Origin: CBDBLK01 sp965215445
GTDB lineage: Bacteria > Bdellovibrionota > Bacteriovoracia > Bacteriovoracales > Bacteriovoracaceae
Reading direction: 5' to 3'
Length of the DNA: 64,000 nucleotides
Assembly: GCA_965215445.1 (NCBI GenBank)
Contig: CBDCDT010000002.1
Span: 1,178,001-1,242,000 of the forward strand
Within the stretch, counting starts at the first letter, position 1, and the number at the start of each line of letters is the position of its first letter. Positions 51,685 to 60,113 of this stretch are shown here, one piece after another. The notes under the pieces are model-generated. The model saw only the letters and a program-made list of their open reading frames with translations. It made no database searches and had not been told where the DNA came from. The translations under genes and the position numbers were made by a program.

Positions 51685-53434
51685 ACTTTTTTTCTTTAAG
51701 GGTTCGGGAAGATTGCTCTATATAGTCGGCATCGGCCTGTTGATCTCTTCCGTACTGGGTGCCTTGACTCCTCTCAAGATCACCGAACTGGCCAGTCATT
51801 ATCATGATGCTCCGGCCTTCAATCAGAGACTCCAGTTTTTGGCCTGGCTTTTTATCGGTATTTATTGCAATCGCGTAGTTTATCAGCTTTCCATCAACCG
51901 CTACATTCTTTTGCTCATGCAAAATGTGCGCACGATTTGCTATCGCAAATGGCTTCACATTTACGATTTGCAGTCAAACCAGAAGGGGGCCTCTGAACGC
52001 TATCCGCGGGGTGAAGTTGTCTCCAGGATTATGAACGATACCGAATCGTTGCGTGAGCTGATGACTTCGGGAACCTTTGGCATTTTTATCGACCTCTTTT
52101 TTGTCATTTCCTGCCTGGGGAGTTTTATCACTTTGAACCGAGGCCTTGGCCTTTTTTTGGCGGGGATGGAAATTATCGCCGTCGCTTTGCTTGTGTGGGG
52201 GTCGCGCTATATGCGGGAAATTTTTCTGGCGGTTCGCAAGAGCCAGGGGATGATGAGTCGAACACTGGCCGATGTCGGGGGAGGGCTTTCCCAAGCGTAC
52301 TATACCCGTCACGAGCATTATGCCGGCAAGAGGGGAGTGCGCGTCTTCGATGATTTTTTGGTGAAAATTTTGCGTTCTAATGTTTGGGATGCTGGTTATT
52401 ACTCCCTGGCGGAAGGCCTCTACCCTTTGCTTTTGGCGATGGTGGTTTTGATTGCTCCCCAAAGTGGAGTCACTCAGGCGGCAATCATTTTTGCGGTGGT
52501 CGATTTGATTCAGCGTTCGATCAACCCGATTAAAGATATTTCGGCCAAGATTGCCAATATTCAAAGGGCCTACTCCGGCATTTGGCGGATTCAAGAATTT
52601 GTCGGTGATTTGGAACAATCTCCTTCTTCCGAAGGGCACACTTATAAAGTGTTGGAAAATTTTCAAACTCTCAAAGTAGACATTCCCCTTTTTGCCTATC
52701 CCCAGCGCCAGAAAGAAACACCTCCCTTTCAATTGCAAGATATAACCTTTGAAGCACACAAAGGGACGTTGTTGGGAATGGTTGGCCCTTCCGGTTGTGG
52801 TAAGTCTACGTTGTTGGGAATTATTGCTTCCAATATCATTCCTACGCAGGGAAAAATACGCCTGCTCTATGGAGGGGCGAGCTCTTGCGAGGTTAATTTT
52901 CCTGGAGACTCCCTCAAGGGCCTTGCCGAATACCGCCAACAGGTGGGGCTGATTTCCCAAGAGAGCCACATTTTTTCCGAAAGCATGGCCTTCAATATCG
53001 GACTGGTTCCCCAAACCACTGAGGAGTTGGTGCAATTTTGGGATTGGGCCAAAAAACAAATTCCCTACTTAAAAAGTTGGGGAATGGAGTTGGAGAGCTG
53101 GTTGGAACCTAAAAATTTAAGTCAGGGGCAGCGCCAGTTGGTGGCCGCTTTGAGGAGTTGTTTTCTCAAGAAACCGATCGTGCTCTTCGACGAGATTAGT
53201 TCGGCCCTTGACGGAGAGTTAGAGGCGGCCTTGAGCAAGGCCATTTCGATTATTCAGCGCAATTCCCTCACCTTGGTGGTTGCCCATCGTCTGGAAACAG
53301 TTATCAAGGCCGATTACATTCTGGTTTTGCATGAAGGACGCATTGCAGATTTCGGCCATCATCGGGAATTGCTAAAAAAAGGCCAACTTTATTGCCAATT
53401 TTTGCAAGAATTGTCGCTTTCTCGTTCCGAGTAA
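51656..53434 (+). CDS. ABC exporter subunit B
   Basis: 592 residues. Transmembrane domain (about 1-310) and NBD with Walker A VGPSGCGKSTLLG, a variant signature KNLSQGQRQLVA (LSQGQ for LSGGQ), canonical Walker B PIVLFDEISSALD with catalytic Glu, and H-loop VVAHRLET. Together with subunit A it should form a heterodimer with one consensus and one degenerate ATP site: the altered signature here faces the Asp-type Walker B of subunit A. It starts at ATG 51656, inside subunit A. Confidence 0.88.
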   Translation: MNTLKNKWFELFFFKGSGRLLYIVGIGLLISSVLGALTPLKITELASHYHDAPAFNQRLQFLAWLFIGIYCNRVVYQLSINRYILLLMQNVRTICYRKWLHIYDLQSNQKGASERYPRGEVVSRIMNDTESLRELMTSGTFGIFIDLFFVISCLGSFITLNRGLGLFLAGMEIIAVALLVWGSRYMREIFLAVRKSQGMMSRTLADVGGGLSQAYYTRHEHYAGKRGVRVFDDFLVKILRSNVWDAGYYSLAEGLYPLLLAMVVLIAPQSGVTQAAIIFAVVDLIQRSINPIKDISAKIANIQRAYSGIWRIQEFVGDLEQSPSSEGHTYKVLENFQTLKVDIPLFAYPQRQKETPPFQLQDITFEAHKGTLLGMVGPSGCGKSTLLGIIASNIIPTQGKIRLLYGGASSCEVNFPGDSLKGLAEYRQQVGLISQESHIFSESMAFNIGLVPQTTEELVQFWDWAKKQIPYLKSWGMELESWLEPKNLSQGQRQLVAALRSCFLKKPIVLFDEISSALDGELEAALSKAISIIQRNSLTLVVAHRLETVIKADYILVLHEGRIADFGHHRELLKKGQLYCQFLQELSLSRSE

Positions 53435-53489
53435 GTTAGTATCGGGTGGATGCAAATTTGATTTGCCAATATTTACCAGGAGAAGAATT

Positions 53490-54554
53490 GTGAACCAAAA
53501 GCGTAAGAAAAGTTTCCTTTTGCCCGGAGTTTTTTTAACCGTGACCGCCGGCATAGTTGCCCTGGCCTGTTCCAAAAAAGTTTTGAGTGGTCCAAACTTT
53601 ATTTTTAAACCGGCCTCCAACGCCGCTATCGCCGCCAAATTTTCCGACCACGAAATCAGTGTGGGTGAACTCGAACATGGAATTAAAAACGATATTTTTG
53701 AGTTGGAAATGAAAATTCACCAACTCAAAATGGGCCGTTTGCGCGCTTTGGTTCTTCAGCAAGTTATGCAATCTGACCCGCGTTCCAAAAATTTAAGCAA
53801 CGACGAATACTTGGACAAATATATTGCCAGGGGAATGAAAGTTTCCGACAAGGCCATTCAGGCATTTATCAAGGAGAGAAAAATTCCCGACAACCACGTC
53901 AATGAACACATGAAAGAGCGGATCAAACAACACTTGATGCGGGAGAAAAAGCAACGGGCCGTTGACCGTTGGTTGGGAGAAAAAACCGCTAAAAACCCGG
54001 TTGAGGTTTATTTGAATAAACCCGAGCGCCCCACTTTTGAAGTTGATATTGCCGGCGCTCCACTTAGAGGCAACGCCAAGGCCCCAGTGGTGATTGTCGA
54101 GTTTTCTGATTTTCAATGTCCCTTTTGCGCCAGAGGGGTTGGCATCATTAATCAAATCAAGAAAAAGTACGGTAAAAAAGTCAGCGTGGCGTTTAAGAAC
54201 TTTCCCCTTCCCTCTCACAATAATGCTCACCGGGCGAGCGAAGCGGGAATGTGTGTTTACCAGCAGGATGCCGCCAAGTTTTGGAGGATGCACGACCGTA
54301 TGTTTGAAACCCAGGACAAACTTGACCGCGATGGGCTGATCGCCAAGGCCCAAGAATTGGGTATCAATATGGAACAATTTGCGCTTTGTCTCGATAAAGG
54401 GGATCAAAAGGCGCGAGTTGAGGCCGATGTCCGGCAGGGACAACAATTAGGCATACGGTCAACACCAACTTTTTTTGTCAACGGAAAAATGGTGACTGGC
54501 GCTCAACCAATTGAAGTCTTTAGCGAAATTATCGACGAGGAATTGGCCAAATAA
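53490..54554 (+). CDS. DsbA-family thiol:disulfide lipoprotein
   Basis: 354 residues. The signal FLLPGVFLTVTAGIVALACSKK ends in a lipobox with Cys27, so it is a predicted lipoprotein. A helical region (about 50-165; SVGELEHGIKNDIFELEMKIHQLK, resembling a SurA-N segment) precedes a DsbA-like thioredoxin fold with VEFSDFQCPFCARG (CPFC), RASEAGMCVYQQD, and the cis-proline in IRSTPTFFVNGKMVTGA. It probably handles disulfides in the periplasm. GTG start at 53490 with AGGAGAAG just upstream. It follows the exporter genes and may be transcribed with them. Confidence 0.88.
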   Translation: MNQKRKKSFLLPGVFLTVTAGIVALACSKKVLSGPNFIFKPASNAAIAAKFSDHEISVGELEHGIKNDIFELEMKIHQLKMGRLRALVLQQVMQSDPRSKNLSNDEYLDKYIARGMKVSDKAIQAFIKERKIPDNHVNEHMKERIKQHLMREKKQRAVDRWLGEKTAKNPVEVYLNKPERPTFEVDIAGAPLRGNAKAPVVIVEFSDFQCPFCARGVGIINQIKKKYGKKVSVAFKNFPLPSHNNAHRASEAGMCVYQQDAAKFWRMHDRMFETQDKLDRDGLIAKAQELGINMEQFALCLDKGDQKARVEADVRQGQQLGIRSTPTFFVNGKMVTGAQPIEVFSEIIDEELAK

Positions 54555-54659
54555 GGGCCATCTTCTGGCAAAAATTTCTTGATTCTTAGCATTTTACGCA
54601 TAGTGATATAATGATGCTATGCATTTTAATGCCTTGAATCAAGAAGGAAAAGGTCTGAG

Positions 54660-56471
54660 ATGGCAGTAACAGGTGTCAACGACTACGCAAAAGGATTGGC
54701 CGAAAATCGGGCACGTTATAATGATTCGGCCCAAGAGCTGCGCGATTCCTACCAGAAGAATCTCAAGGACAAAGAGGCGCAACACCTCAAAGTTCGGGAG
54801 AATCAACGCCAAACTTATTTAAAGGAAAAAGAAGATTTAGAGCGCACTCATCGCGATAGTTTGGACAATTATAGTAATAAATTAAGGCAAACTTTAGAGC
54901 AACAAAAAGAGCGCTACCGCCAAGACCTCTCCGAGAGAGGAGAGGTGAACGATAGTGAACGCAAGAAATTGGTTGAAAGTTATAGCGACAAGCTTGAAGA
55001 ACTCACCAAGTCACTGGAAGAGTCCCGTCGCCAGGATCAAATGGCGATGGAACGCCAAAGAGAGCGGCTCAAGAATGTGGAGAGGAGTACCAAAAAGGCC
55101 ATCAATGAGCGCTATAACCAGGAAAAAGGCGATCTTTTGCGTGCCACTCAGACGGATAAAAACAGACTTAAACAAAAGCATCGTCATGAATTTGAAAAAA
55201 TGTGGGAAAGTCACGGCAATGAACTGTCTGATCAAAAAAATATTACTGAGGAGATGCGCCAGGAATTGCTCAAAACCAAGCGCGCCGATTTGAGACGGCA
55301 GCAAAATAATTTTGAAAATGCAATTCAAGATTTTGCAGCACGGGGAGAAGCGCGCTTGGGAAGACTTGCTGACATAAAGGAGTCGGAAAAAGACCAACTC
55401 AAGGAATTGCTTCGGGATAGAAGCGATAATTTGGCAAAAAAAATGAAAAGTCTGAATAATGAGAAAGATTCCAGAGAGTGGGCCGATTTGCAAAAGGAAA
55501 TTCTTTGGGAAAATCGTGTGAAAGGGCTGCTCGGGGAAATGCGTGACCAAAATCGACGCCATCAAGTGTCCTCTGAACGCATGGCCTCTGATCAAACTGC
55601 GGCCTTGAGAGAGTTGGAAAAAGATTATCGCCAGGCCACAGAAAAACTTAAATTGGATATGTCCAAAACACAGCAGCGAAAAATTGCCAGCTTGAGCAAG
55701 AAATTTGATTCCCGAGATCGGGATCGCATCAGGCAACAAAGATATTTGCAATCGGAGTTTGAAGGACAACAAATATCAGAAGAGCGAAAATACAAAAACA
55801 TCACCAAACGCCTTAGAGGCGATCACGAGAGAAAATATGATAGTATGCAAGACTTTCATGTGCGAAATATGGAAGATTACAAAAGAGAACTATCCGAAGA
55901 GAGAAGTAAAGTCATTGAAAAAACCAAGGCCAGAAGTGCCGAAGAACAATCGGACTTACGGGCAAAATTGAAAACCAATCATGCTGAAAGGGAAGATGCA
56001 CTTTATAAAAGAATTGAAGAAAACAAGTTGGGCCATCGGGTAGAATTGGATAAGTACGCAGAAAAACTTGAACGTTTTAAAGACAAGGCCATCGAAGAAA
56101 TTGAACATTCCAAAATGATTGAACATTTCCGTCGAAAAGAGGCCAAAAAGAAGAACGATTACGAGCGCAAACTGGTCAACGAAAGTAATAGGCGGGAAAA
56201 AATTGACCTTCACAATGAAATGGAGAAGCGACTGGCCAAAAATAGGGCCAAGGCCGATGTTAATATGGCCAAATTGGTTAAAAAATATGAAAACCTATTG
56301 AGAAGAGAGAGAATCGAATTTCAAAAAGAATTGGGTCGCAAGGACAGCCTGAGTCACTATGAGAAGATGCGATTGCAAAAATTTGCTGAAGATCAACAAA
56401 ATAAATTAGTTCAACAATACGAAGCTAAAATCGAAAAAATCAAAGAACAGTTCAAAAAAAGAATGTCTTGA
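54660..56471 (+). CDS. Long charged coiled-coil protein
   Basis: 603 residues, no recognised family. Almost the whole chain after residue 20 is predicted coiled coil, rich in Glu, Lys, Arg, Asp and Gln and poor in Pro and Gly, with frequent L-x6-L spacing and breaks near residues 95 (SERGEVND) and 225. No signal or membrane segment, so it is cytoplasmic and probably filamentous or a scaffold. In predatory Bdellovibrio a coiled-coil-rich protein supports cell shape; a link is only suggested. AAGGAAAAGG precedes the ATG. Confidence 0.8.
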   Translation: MAVTGVNDYAKGLAENRARYNDSAQELRDSYQKNLKDKEAQHLKVRENQRQTYLKEKEDLERTHRDSLDNYSNKLRQTLEQQKERYRQDLSERGEVNDSERKKLVESYSDKLEELTKSLEESRRQDQMAMERQRERLKNVERSTKKAINERYNQEKGDLLRATQTDKNRLKQKHRHEFEKMWESHGNELSDQKNITEEMRQELLKTKRADLRRQQNNFENAIQDFAARGEARLGRLADIKESEKDQLKELLRDRSDNLAKKMKSLNNEKDSREWADLQKEILWENRVKGLLGEMRDQNRRHQVSSERMASDQTAALRELEKDYRQATEKLKLDMSKTQQRKIASLSKKFDSRDRDRIRQQRYLQSEFEGQQISEERKYKNITKRLRGDHERKYDSMQDFHVRNMEDYKRELSEERSKVIEKTKARSAEEQSDLRAKLKTNHAEREDALYKRIEENKLGHRVELDKYAEKLERFKDKAIEEIEHSKMIEHFRRKEAKKKNDYERKLVNESNRREKIDLHNEMEKRLAKNRAKADVNMAKLVKKYENLLRRERIEFQKELGRKDSLSHYEKMRLQKFAEDQQNKLVQQYEAKIEKIKEQFKKRMS

Positions 56472-56485
56472 GAATTGATTAAAAA

Positions 56486-57472
56486 ATGAAGTTTCTGAAT
56501 CTCGACTTGCTTACCTCCTTGGGAATTGTCGATTTTGGTTATACCGAAGAAGATCGGCCGCAGAGTTTTGCCCACTATAAAGATTGGGTGGAGCGAGAAA
56601 AGCACCTTCCCCTGGGGTATTTGGCCGATCGGCGCTTGAATATGCGCGAAAGTTTAAAAAACTACTTTCCCGATTTTCAATCGGCATTGGTTTTCCTTTT
56701 CTCGTACGCTCGGGAGCGCGAGAATTTAAAAAAATTTTATCAGAGCAAAGATAGCAATGGCCTTAAAATGGCCAGCTATCTTTTTGGGTTTGAAGGCGCA
56801 GATTATCACCAGATTGTCCGTGAGCGTTTGGCGGTTGTCGAAAAACATTTGTGCCGCAATTTCCCAGGTCTTACGGCCGTGCCTTGCCTGGATATTCACC
56901 CCGTTTTGGAAAGAGATTTGGCCCATCGGGCGGGGTTGGGCTGGTTTGGCAAAAATTCCATGCTGATTTCCAGACAGCACGGCTCTTTTTTCATTCTAGG
57001 AAGTCTTTTACTTTCCCAGACTTTGCCTCTCAAAACCAGAAAATTTGAAACCGATCATTGTGGCCAGTGCCGGGCCTGTGTCGATGCTTGCCCGACAGAT
57101 GCCATTGATCCCGAAAGCAGAACCTTGACCGCCTCAAAATGCCTGTCCACATTTACCATCGAATTATTTCAAGGAGACGAACCCCCACCCCATCACCACA
57201 AGCAAAAAAGCGGGGAAATTTTTGGGTGTGATATTTGTCAGGACGTCTGCCCCTGGACGGGGCACGCTTCCCCCGATGGAGAAAGTAGCTTTTCTACTCC
57301 CTTGTTTCAAAAGTTGATTCAATTTTTTCTCAAACGCCCACTTCTGGAAATTCTGGAAGAATTGGAAGGATGGTCGAATAAGCGTTTTAAGCGCGAATTT
57401 AAAGACACTCCCCTTGCGCGTACGGGACGCAAGGCAATGCTGCGCAACCTGCGCTTTCAAGAAAAAAATTAG
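56486..57472 (+). CDS. queG: Epoxyqueuosine reductase
   Basis: 328 residues. QueG reduces epoxyqueuosine-tRNA to queuosine using cobalamin and two [4Fe-4S] clusters. Visible: FDYGYTEEDRPQ-like DFGYTEEDRPQS, YLADRRLNMRES, HPVLERDLAHRAGLGWFGKNSML, the first cluster CGQCRACVDACPTDAI...KCLSTFTIE and the second CDICQDVCPW. Length is slightly short, with no HEAT-repeat extension. It completes the queuosine genes queA and tgt at 1.4-3.5 kb. Tail-to-tail overlap of 4 bp with the hydrolase. Confidence 0.97.
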   Translation: MKFLNLDLLTSLGIVDFGYTEEDRPQSFAHYKDWVEREKHLPLGYLADRRLNMRESLKNYFPDFQSALVFLFSYARERENLKKFYQSKDSNGLKMASYLFGFEGADYHQIVRERLAVVEKHLCRNFPGLTAVPCLDIHPVLERDLAHRAGLGWFGKNSMLISRQHGSFFILGSLLLSQTLPLKTRKFETDHCGQCRACVDACPTDAIDPESRTLTASKCLSTFTIELFQGDEPPPHHHKQKSGEIFGCDICQDVCPWTGHASPDGESSFSTPLFQKLIQFFLKRPLLEILEELEGWSNKRFKREFKDTPLARTGRKAMLRNLRFQEKN

Positions 57473-58296
57473 AGAGAGAGCAAACCTTGACGATCAAACC
57501 AGCTCTTAATATGAGGTGCTGCCAACTCGGGAGCGTGGTGGGGCAGCTTTTTTGGGTGTTCGATGGAAACTTGATTGCCGAGTTTTTGTAAAAGCTCGGC
57601 CATGCGCCCAACTCCCTGTTCGTTGGCCACAATGTCGTCGTGCCCGGACAGCAAATGAATTTTTTTGCCTTGCAATTTCAGGCCCTCTTTTTGCTCTCGA
57701 ATCCAGAATAGAATTTTTTGGGGATCAAGAAGCGGAGAGATCAACTGGGCACGTTGCTGAAAAGTTTTTTGATAAAAGGGAGTGTCAAAGAGGTGCGGCG
57801 CCCCCGGTTTGGCAAGGCCAAACCCCACCGCCAGAGCGTGGCGTTCAGGGCAAGTTTTGAAATCTTCCAACTCCAGCGCTTTCAAGGCCAGCAGGCCCCC
57901 CAAACTATGCCCGGCCAAAACGATTCGGGCCGGGCCATCATTGCCCTGGCCTTGACATTCCCGGGTTAGCTGCCGGAAGGCCTCGCCATAAAGCTGGTGA
58001 GCGTATTCGCAAAACCAATCAAAACTGGGAACTTCGCTCCACCCACCCAAATAATGGCCGGGAAGATCAAAGAGAATACTGGCGACTCCCGCCTCCCCAA
58101 GCCGCAAAGACCAGTTGAGTAAACTCGCCTTGTGGGCGGTCAGGCCGTGGGTTGCCAGCATCAAAGTCGGAATCCGCTTTTGCCCGGGTTCAGGAAGAAA
58201 AATAAGCCCGTGGACGGAATACTCCCGACAGGCCCCAAGGCCCAGTTTGTCCAGTCCCGAAAAGGGAAGCAGGCAGTTTATGACTCGAGTAGACAT
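57469..58296 (-). CDS. Alpha/beta hydrolase
   Basis: 275 residues. Alpha/beta hydrolase fold: TLMLATHGLTAHKA (oxyanion region), SILFDLPGHYLGG, the nucleophile elbow VLAGHSLGGLLAL, LLSGHDDIVANEQG with the acid Asp, and a His near the C-terminus (HPKKLPHHAPEL). No signal, so it is cytoplasmic. The substrate cannot be inferred; esterase or acyl-hydrolase are the nearest possibilities. Confidence 0.85.
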   Translation of the reverse strand: MSTRVINCLLPFSGLDKLGLGACREYSVHGLIFLPEPGQKRIPTLMLATHGLTAHKASLLNWSLRLGEAGVASILFDLPGHYLGGWSEVPSFDWFCEYAHQLYGEAFRQLTRECQGQGNDGPARIVLAGHSLGGLLALKALELEDFKTCPERHALAVGFGLAKPGAPHLFDTPFYQKTFQQRAQLISPLLDPQKILFWIREQKEGLKLQGKKIHLLSGHDDIVANEQGVGRMAELLQKLGNQVSIEHPKKLPHHAPELAAPHIKSWFDRQGLLSL

Positions 58297-58387
58297 TTCT
58301 TGCCTCGCTATTCAAAAAAGGCCCAGCGAATGAAATTTGACGATTGCACGGGACCTTTCTACATTATCCTTGTTTTAAATCGTTATG

Positions 58388-58463
58388 GCCCTGATAGCTC
58401 AGTTGGTAGAGCAAGGGACTGAAAATCCCTGTGTCCGTGGTTCGAATCCGCGTCGGGGCACCA
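58388..58463 (+). tRNA. tRNA-Phe (GAA)
   Basis: A 76-nt cloverleaf: acceptor GCCCTGA/TCGGGGC with one G-T pair, D arm GCTC..GAGC, anticodon stem AGGGA/TCCCT with GAA at 58421-58423, T arm CGTGG TTCGAAT CCGCG, discriminator A, and an encoded CCA. The tyrosine integrase downstream shows that its 3' end is used as an attachment site. Confidence 0.97.
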
Positions 58464-58468
58464 TCTTC

Positions 58469-58514
58469 TCCGTGTAATTCCATAAATACTTGTTTTTATT
58501 AGGGCTTACACGGA
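58469..58514. repeat. Inverted repeat at the tRNA-integrase junction
   Basis: Perfect 9-bp arms TCCGTGTAA (58469-58477) and TTACACGGA (58506-58514), 28-nt loop, starting 6 bp after the tRNA. The distance to the tRNA 3' end fits a core-type attachment structure, or a terminator of the tRNA transcript; it has no T-run. Confidence 0.5.
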
Positions 58515-58536
58515 GCATTTATCTGACGCAAAAGCG

Positions 58537-58557
58537 ATTTGGGCTAAATTTGGGCTA
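58537..58557. repeat. Two 10-bp direct repeats, possible integrase arm sites
   Basis: ATTTGGGCTA occurs at 58537-58546 and again at 58548-58557, an 11-bp period, between the tRNA end and the integrase stop. Short helically phased direct repeats in this position are typical of arm-type integrase binding sites; the assignment is by position only. Confidence 0.4.
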
Positions 58558-58559
58558 CT

Positions 58560-59654
58560 TTATTTCACTAACGATAAACTTGAAACATTGCCTTTAGCAC
58601 TAAACTGCACAGTTTCAACAATGTTTTTCATAAAACTCGGATGTAATGCGGCGTATTTTCTGGCCGTCATCTCCACTGAGGTATGCCCCAGCAGCTTGGA
58701 GAGGGCGAAAATATCCCCGCCCGCCATTACAAAGTTGGAAGCGTAGCTTGTCCTCAAGTCGTGAAAGCGAATTTTTGGCACTCCTGCCAACCCTATGGCC
58801 TTTTTAAAGTGACGTTCCGACAAATGGTGGGCATCAATCGGTTCGCCGTTTTCAAGGGCAAAGACAAGGCGAGGGTGTCGCTTATTATGGGAAAGCTCTT
58901 TCAAGACTTCCCACGCCGAGGCGTTGAGTGGAATGTGCCGAATGACTCCCGTTTTAGTGGTGTCTCTCAGACCATAGCGGTCTCTGATTCTGGCAATTTC
59001 AATCCGTCTCTCGTCAAGGTTGACCTTATCCCAGCACAGACCGGCCAACTCTCCCCTGCGCATCCCCGTGTTGAGAGCAACCACAAACAAAGGGTAAAAA
59101 GGATGGTCTACGTTGCTCGACAAAAATTTTTCAATTTCGTGAGGCATCCAGTAGGTCAAACTTCTTGGTTGCGCCTTTATCTTCTTCATCTTTTTGAGAG
59201 GGTTGCGAATCAAGTAGTCTAATTCAACTGCACTGTTGAGAATTTGCTTAAACATGACCAAGATGTCGTTTGTTCTGCGTACTCCGAGTTTATTTTTACG
59301 GCATTGGTTGAGAACTTTTTGGGCCAAAGCATGGTTGATTTTTTCAAGCTGGGTCTTTTCCAAATTGGGTAGCAAATACTTCCTGCAAATTATTTGGTAA
59401 TGCTCCAGCGTTTTAATTGCCATGCCTTGATTCTTTTTCATCTCAAACCACAATTCAAAAAAGGATTTAAAATCTATAGATTGAATGTGGTCGATTCCCA
59501 AGGCCTCTTTCTTCTGCTGCTCAAAAGCGAAAGACCTCTTCCACTTGAGCGCATCCGATTTTCTTTTGAAAGATTTACTAACGGCATTGCCGTTAACATA
59601 AACCTTCTCTCGATAGCTGGTAATTTTACCAGCTTTGTTTCTGATCTTTTCCAT
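58560..59654 (-). CDS. Tyrosine recombinase / phage-type integrase
   Basis: 364 residues. An N-terminal SAM-like/arm-binding domain (about 1-165) precedes the catalytic domain with NTGMRRGELAGL (first Arg), TRHIPL-type lysine region, FHDLRTSYASN (HxxR), LLGHTSVEMTARKYAAL (His and nucleophile Tyr). All five residues of the catalytic set are recognisable. It is oriented towards tRNA-Phe, as in tRNA-site integrative elements. The ATG at 59654 has AAGGAG 6 nt upstream, which can be sequestered in a hairpin. Confidence 0.95.
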   Translation of the reverse strand: MEKIRNKAGKITSYREKVYVNGNAVSKSFKRKSDALKWKRSFAFEQQKKEALGIDHIQSIDFKSFFELWFEMKKNQGMAIKTLEHYQIICRKYLLPNLEKTQLEKINHALAQKVLNQCRKNKLGVRRTNDILVMFKQILNSAVELDYLIRNPLKKMKKIKAQPRSLTYWMPHEIEKFLSSNVDHPFYPLFVVALNTGMRRGELAGLCWDKVNLDERRIEIARIRDRYGLRDTTKTGVIRHIPLNASAWEVLKELSHNKRHPRLVFALENGEPIDAHHLSERHFKKAIGLAGVPKIRFHDLRTSYASNFVMAGGDIFALSKLLGHTSVEMTARKYAALHPSFMKNIVETVQFSAKGNVSSLSLVK

Positions 59655-59660
59655 GTTGAA

Positions 59661-59679
59661 CTCCTTTAGAGTTAAGGAG
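59661..59679 (-). promoter_or_regulatory. Hairpin covering the integrase ribosome-binding site
   Basis: In the integrase mRNA, CTCCTT is followed by a 7-nt loop and AAGGAG, the ribosome site that precedes the start codon by 6 nt. A 6-bp stem would block translation, so integrase synthesis may be controlled by a factor that opens it. Confidence 0.45.
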
Positions 59680-59680
59680 C

Positions 59681-59773
59681 AAACATGGCCTTGCGGCTAA
59701 TTTTAGAATGTCAAAAAGCTGTCTTTTCCCTTGATGAGAGGGCAGACAACCCACTGTCGCTCCGGCCATGTTT
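59681..59773. other. Structured non-coding segment upstream of the integrase
   Basis: Outer arms AAACATGGCC (59681-59690) and GGCCATGTTT (59764-59773) pair perfectly; inside, TGTCT/AGACA (59720-59724, 59744-59748) and CCCT/AGGG (59728-59731, 59739-59742) nest. The rest of 59774-59934 shows no gene that can be supported. It may be a leader RNA or an excision or replication site of the element. Confidence 0.4.
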
Positions 59774-59934
59774 TGCTGTCAATAAAAAAATGAAAAAACT
59801 TGCGGGAAAATCCGGCACAACGTCTTGAAATTATTATATTTTTCTAATTTTTTCTCTTGGTCTGGGATTTAGTCCATAATTGACTCATCGTTTTAGGCCA
59901 TGATAGTCTCTGCCTCGGTTTTGGAAAATTGCTT

Positions 59935-60081
59935 ATGACAAATTCAAATAGTAAAGAACAATTACCGCTTTCTGACGAAGAAAAACAAACTACGATTCTC
60001 AACAAGGGCCAAGAGTTAATACCGCCTTACAATATAAATTTAATCCCCTTATCAAGGTCAAATTCTAAAAATAAGAACTAG
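59935..60081 (+). CDS. Short ORF of 48 residues upstream of the DUF3644 gene
   Basis: ATG 59935 to TAG 60079-60081, a polar peptide (MTNSNSKEQLPLSDEEKQ) with no recognisable domain and no clear ribosome site. It ends 32 bp before the next gene. It could be a real small protein or a leader peptide, or simply an open frame in AT-rich DNA. Confidence 0.3.
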   Translation: MTNSNSKEQLPLSDEEKQTTILNKGQELIPPYNINLIPLSRSNSKNKN

Positions 60082-60113
60082 AGAAATTACATAAAGACTC
60101 TTTTAAGTAAAAA

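Noticed and set aside
51974..53059. A 361-codon open frame on the minus strand opposite ABC exporter subunit B
   Set aside because: Its complement encodes a complete exporter with all NBD motifs; the antisense frame has no motif, no ribosome site and Gln/His/Arg-rich composition typical of mirror frames.
54607..54612. TATAAT before the long coiled-coil gene as a full promoter
   Set aside because: The nearest TTGATT is 22 bp away and the closer TTAGCA only 15 bp away, so no acceptable spacing is found.
58469..58514. The inverted repeat after tRNA-Phe as a Rho-independent terminator
   Set aside because: Stem of average GC, long 28-nt loop and no T-run following.
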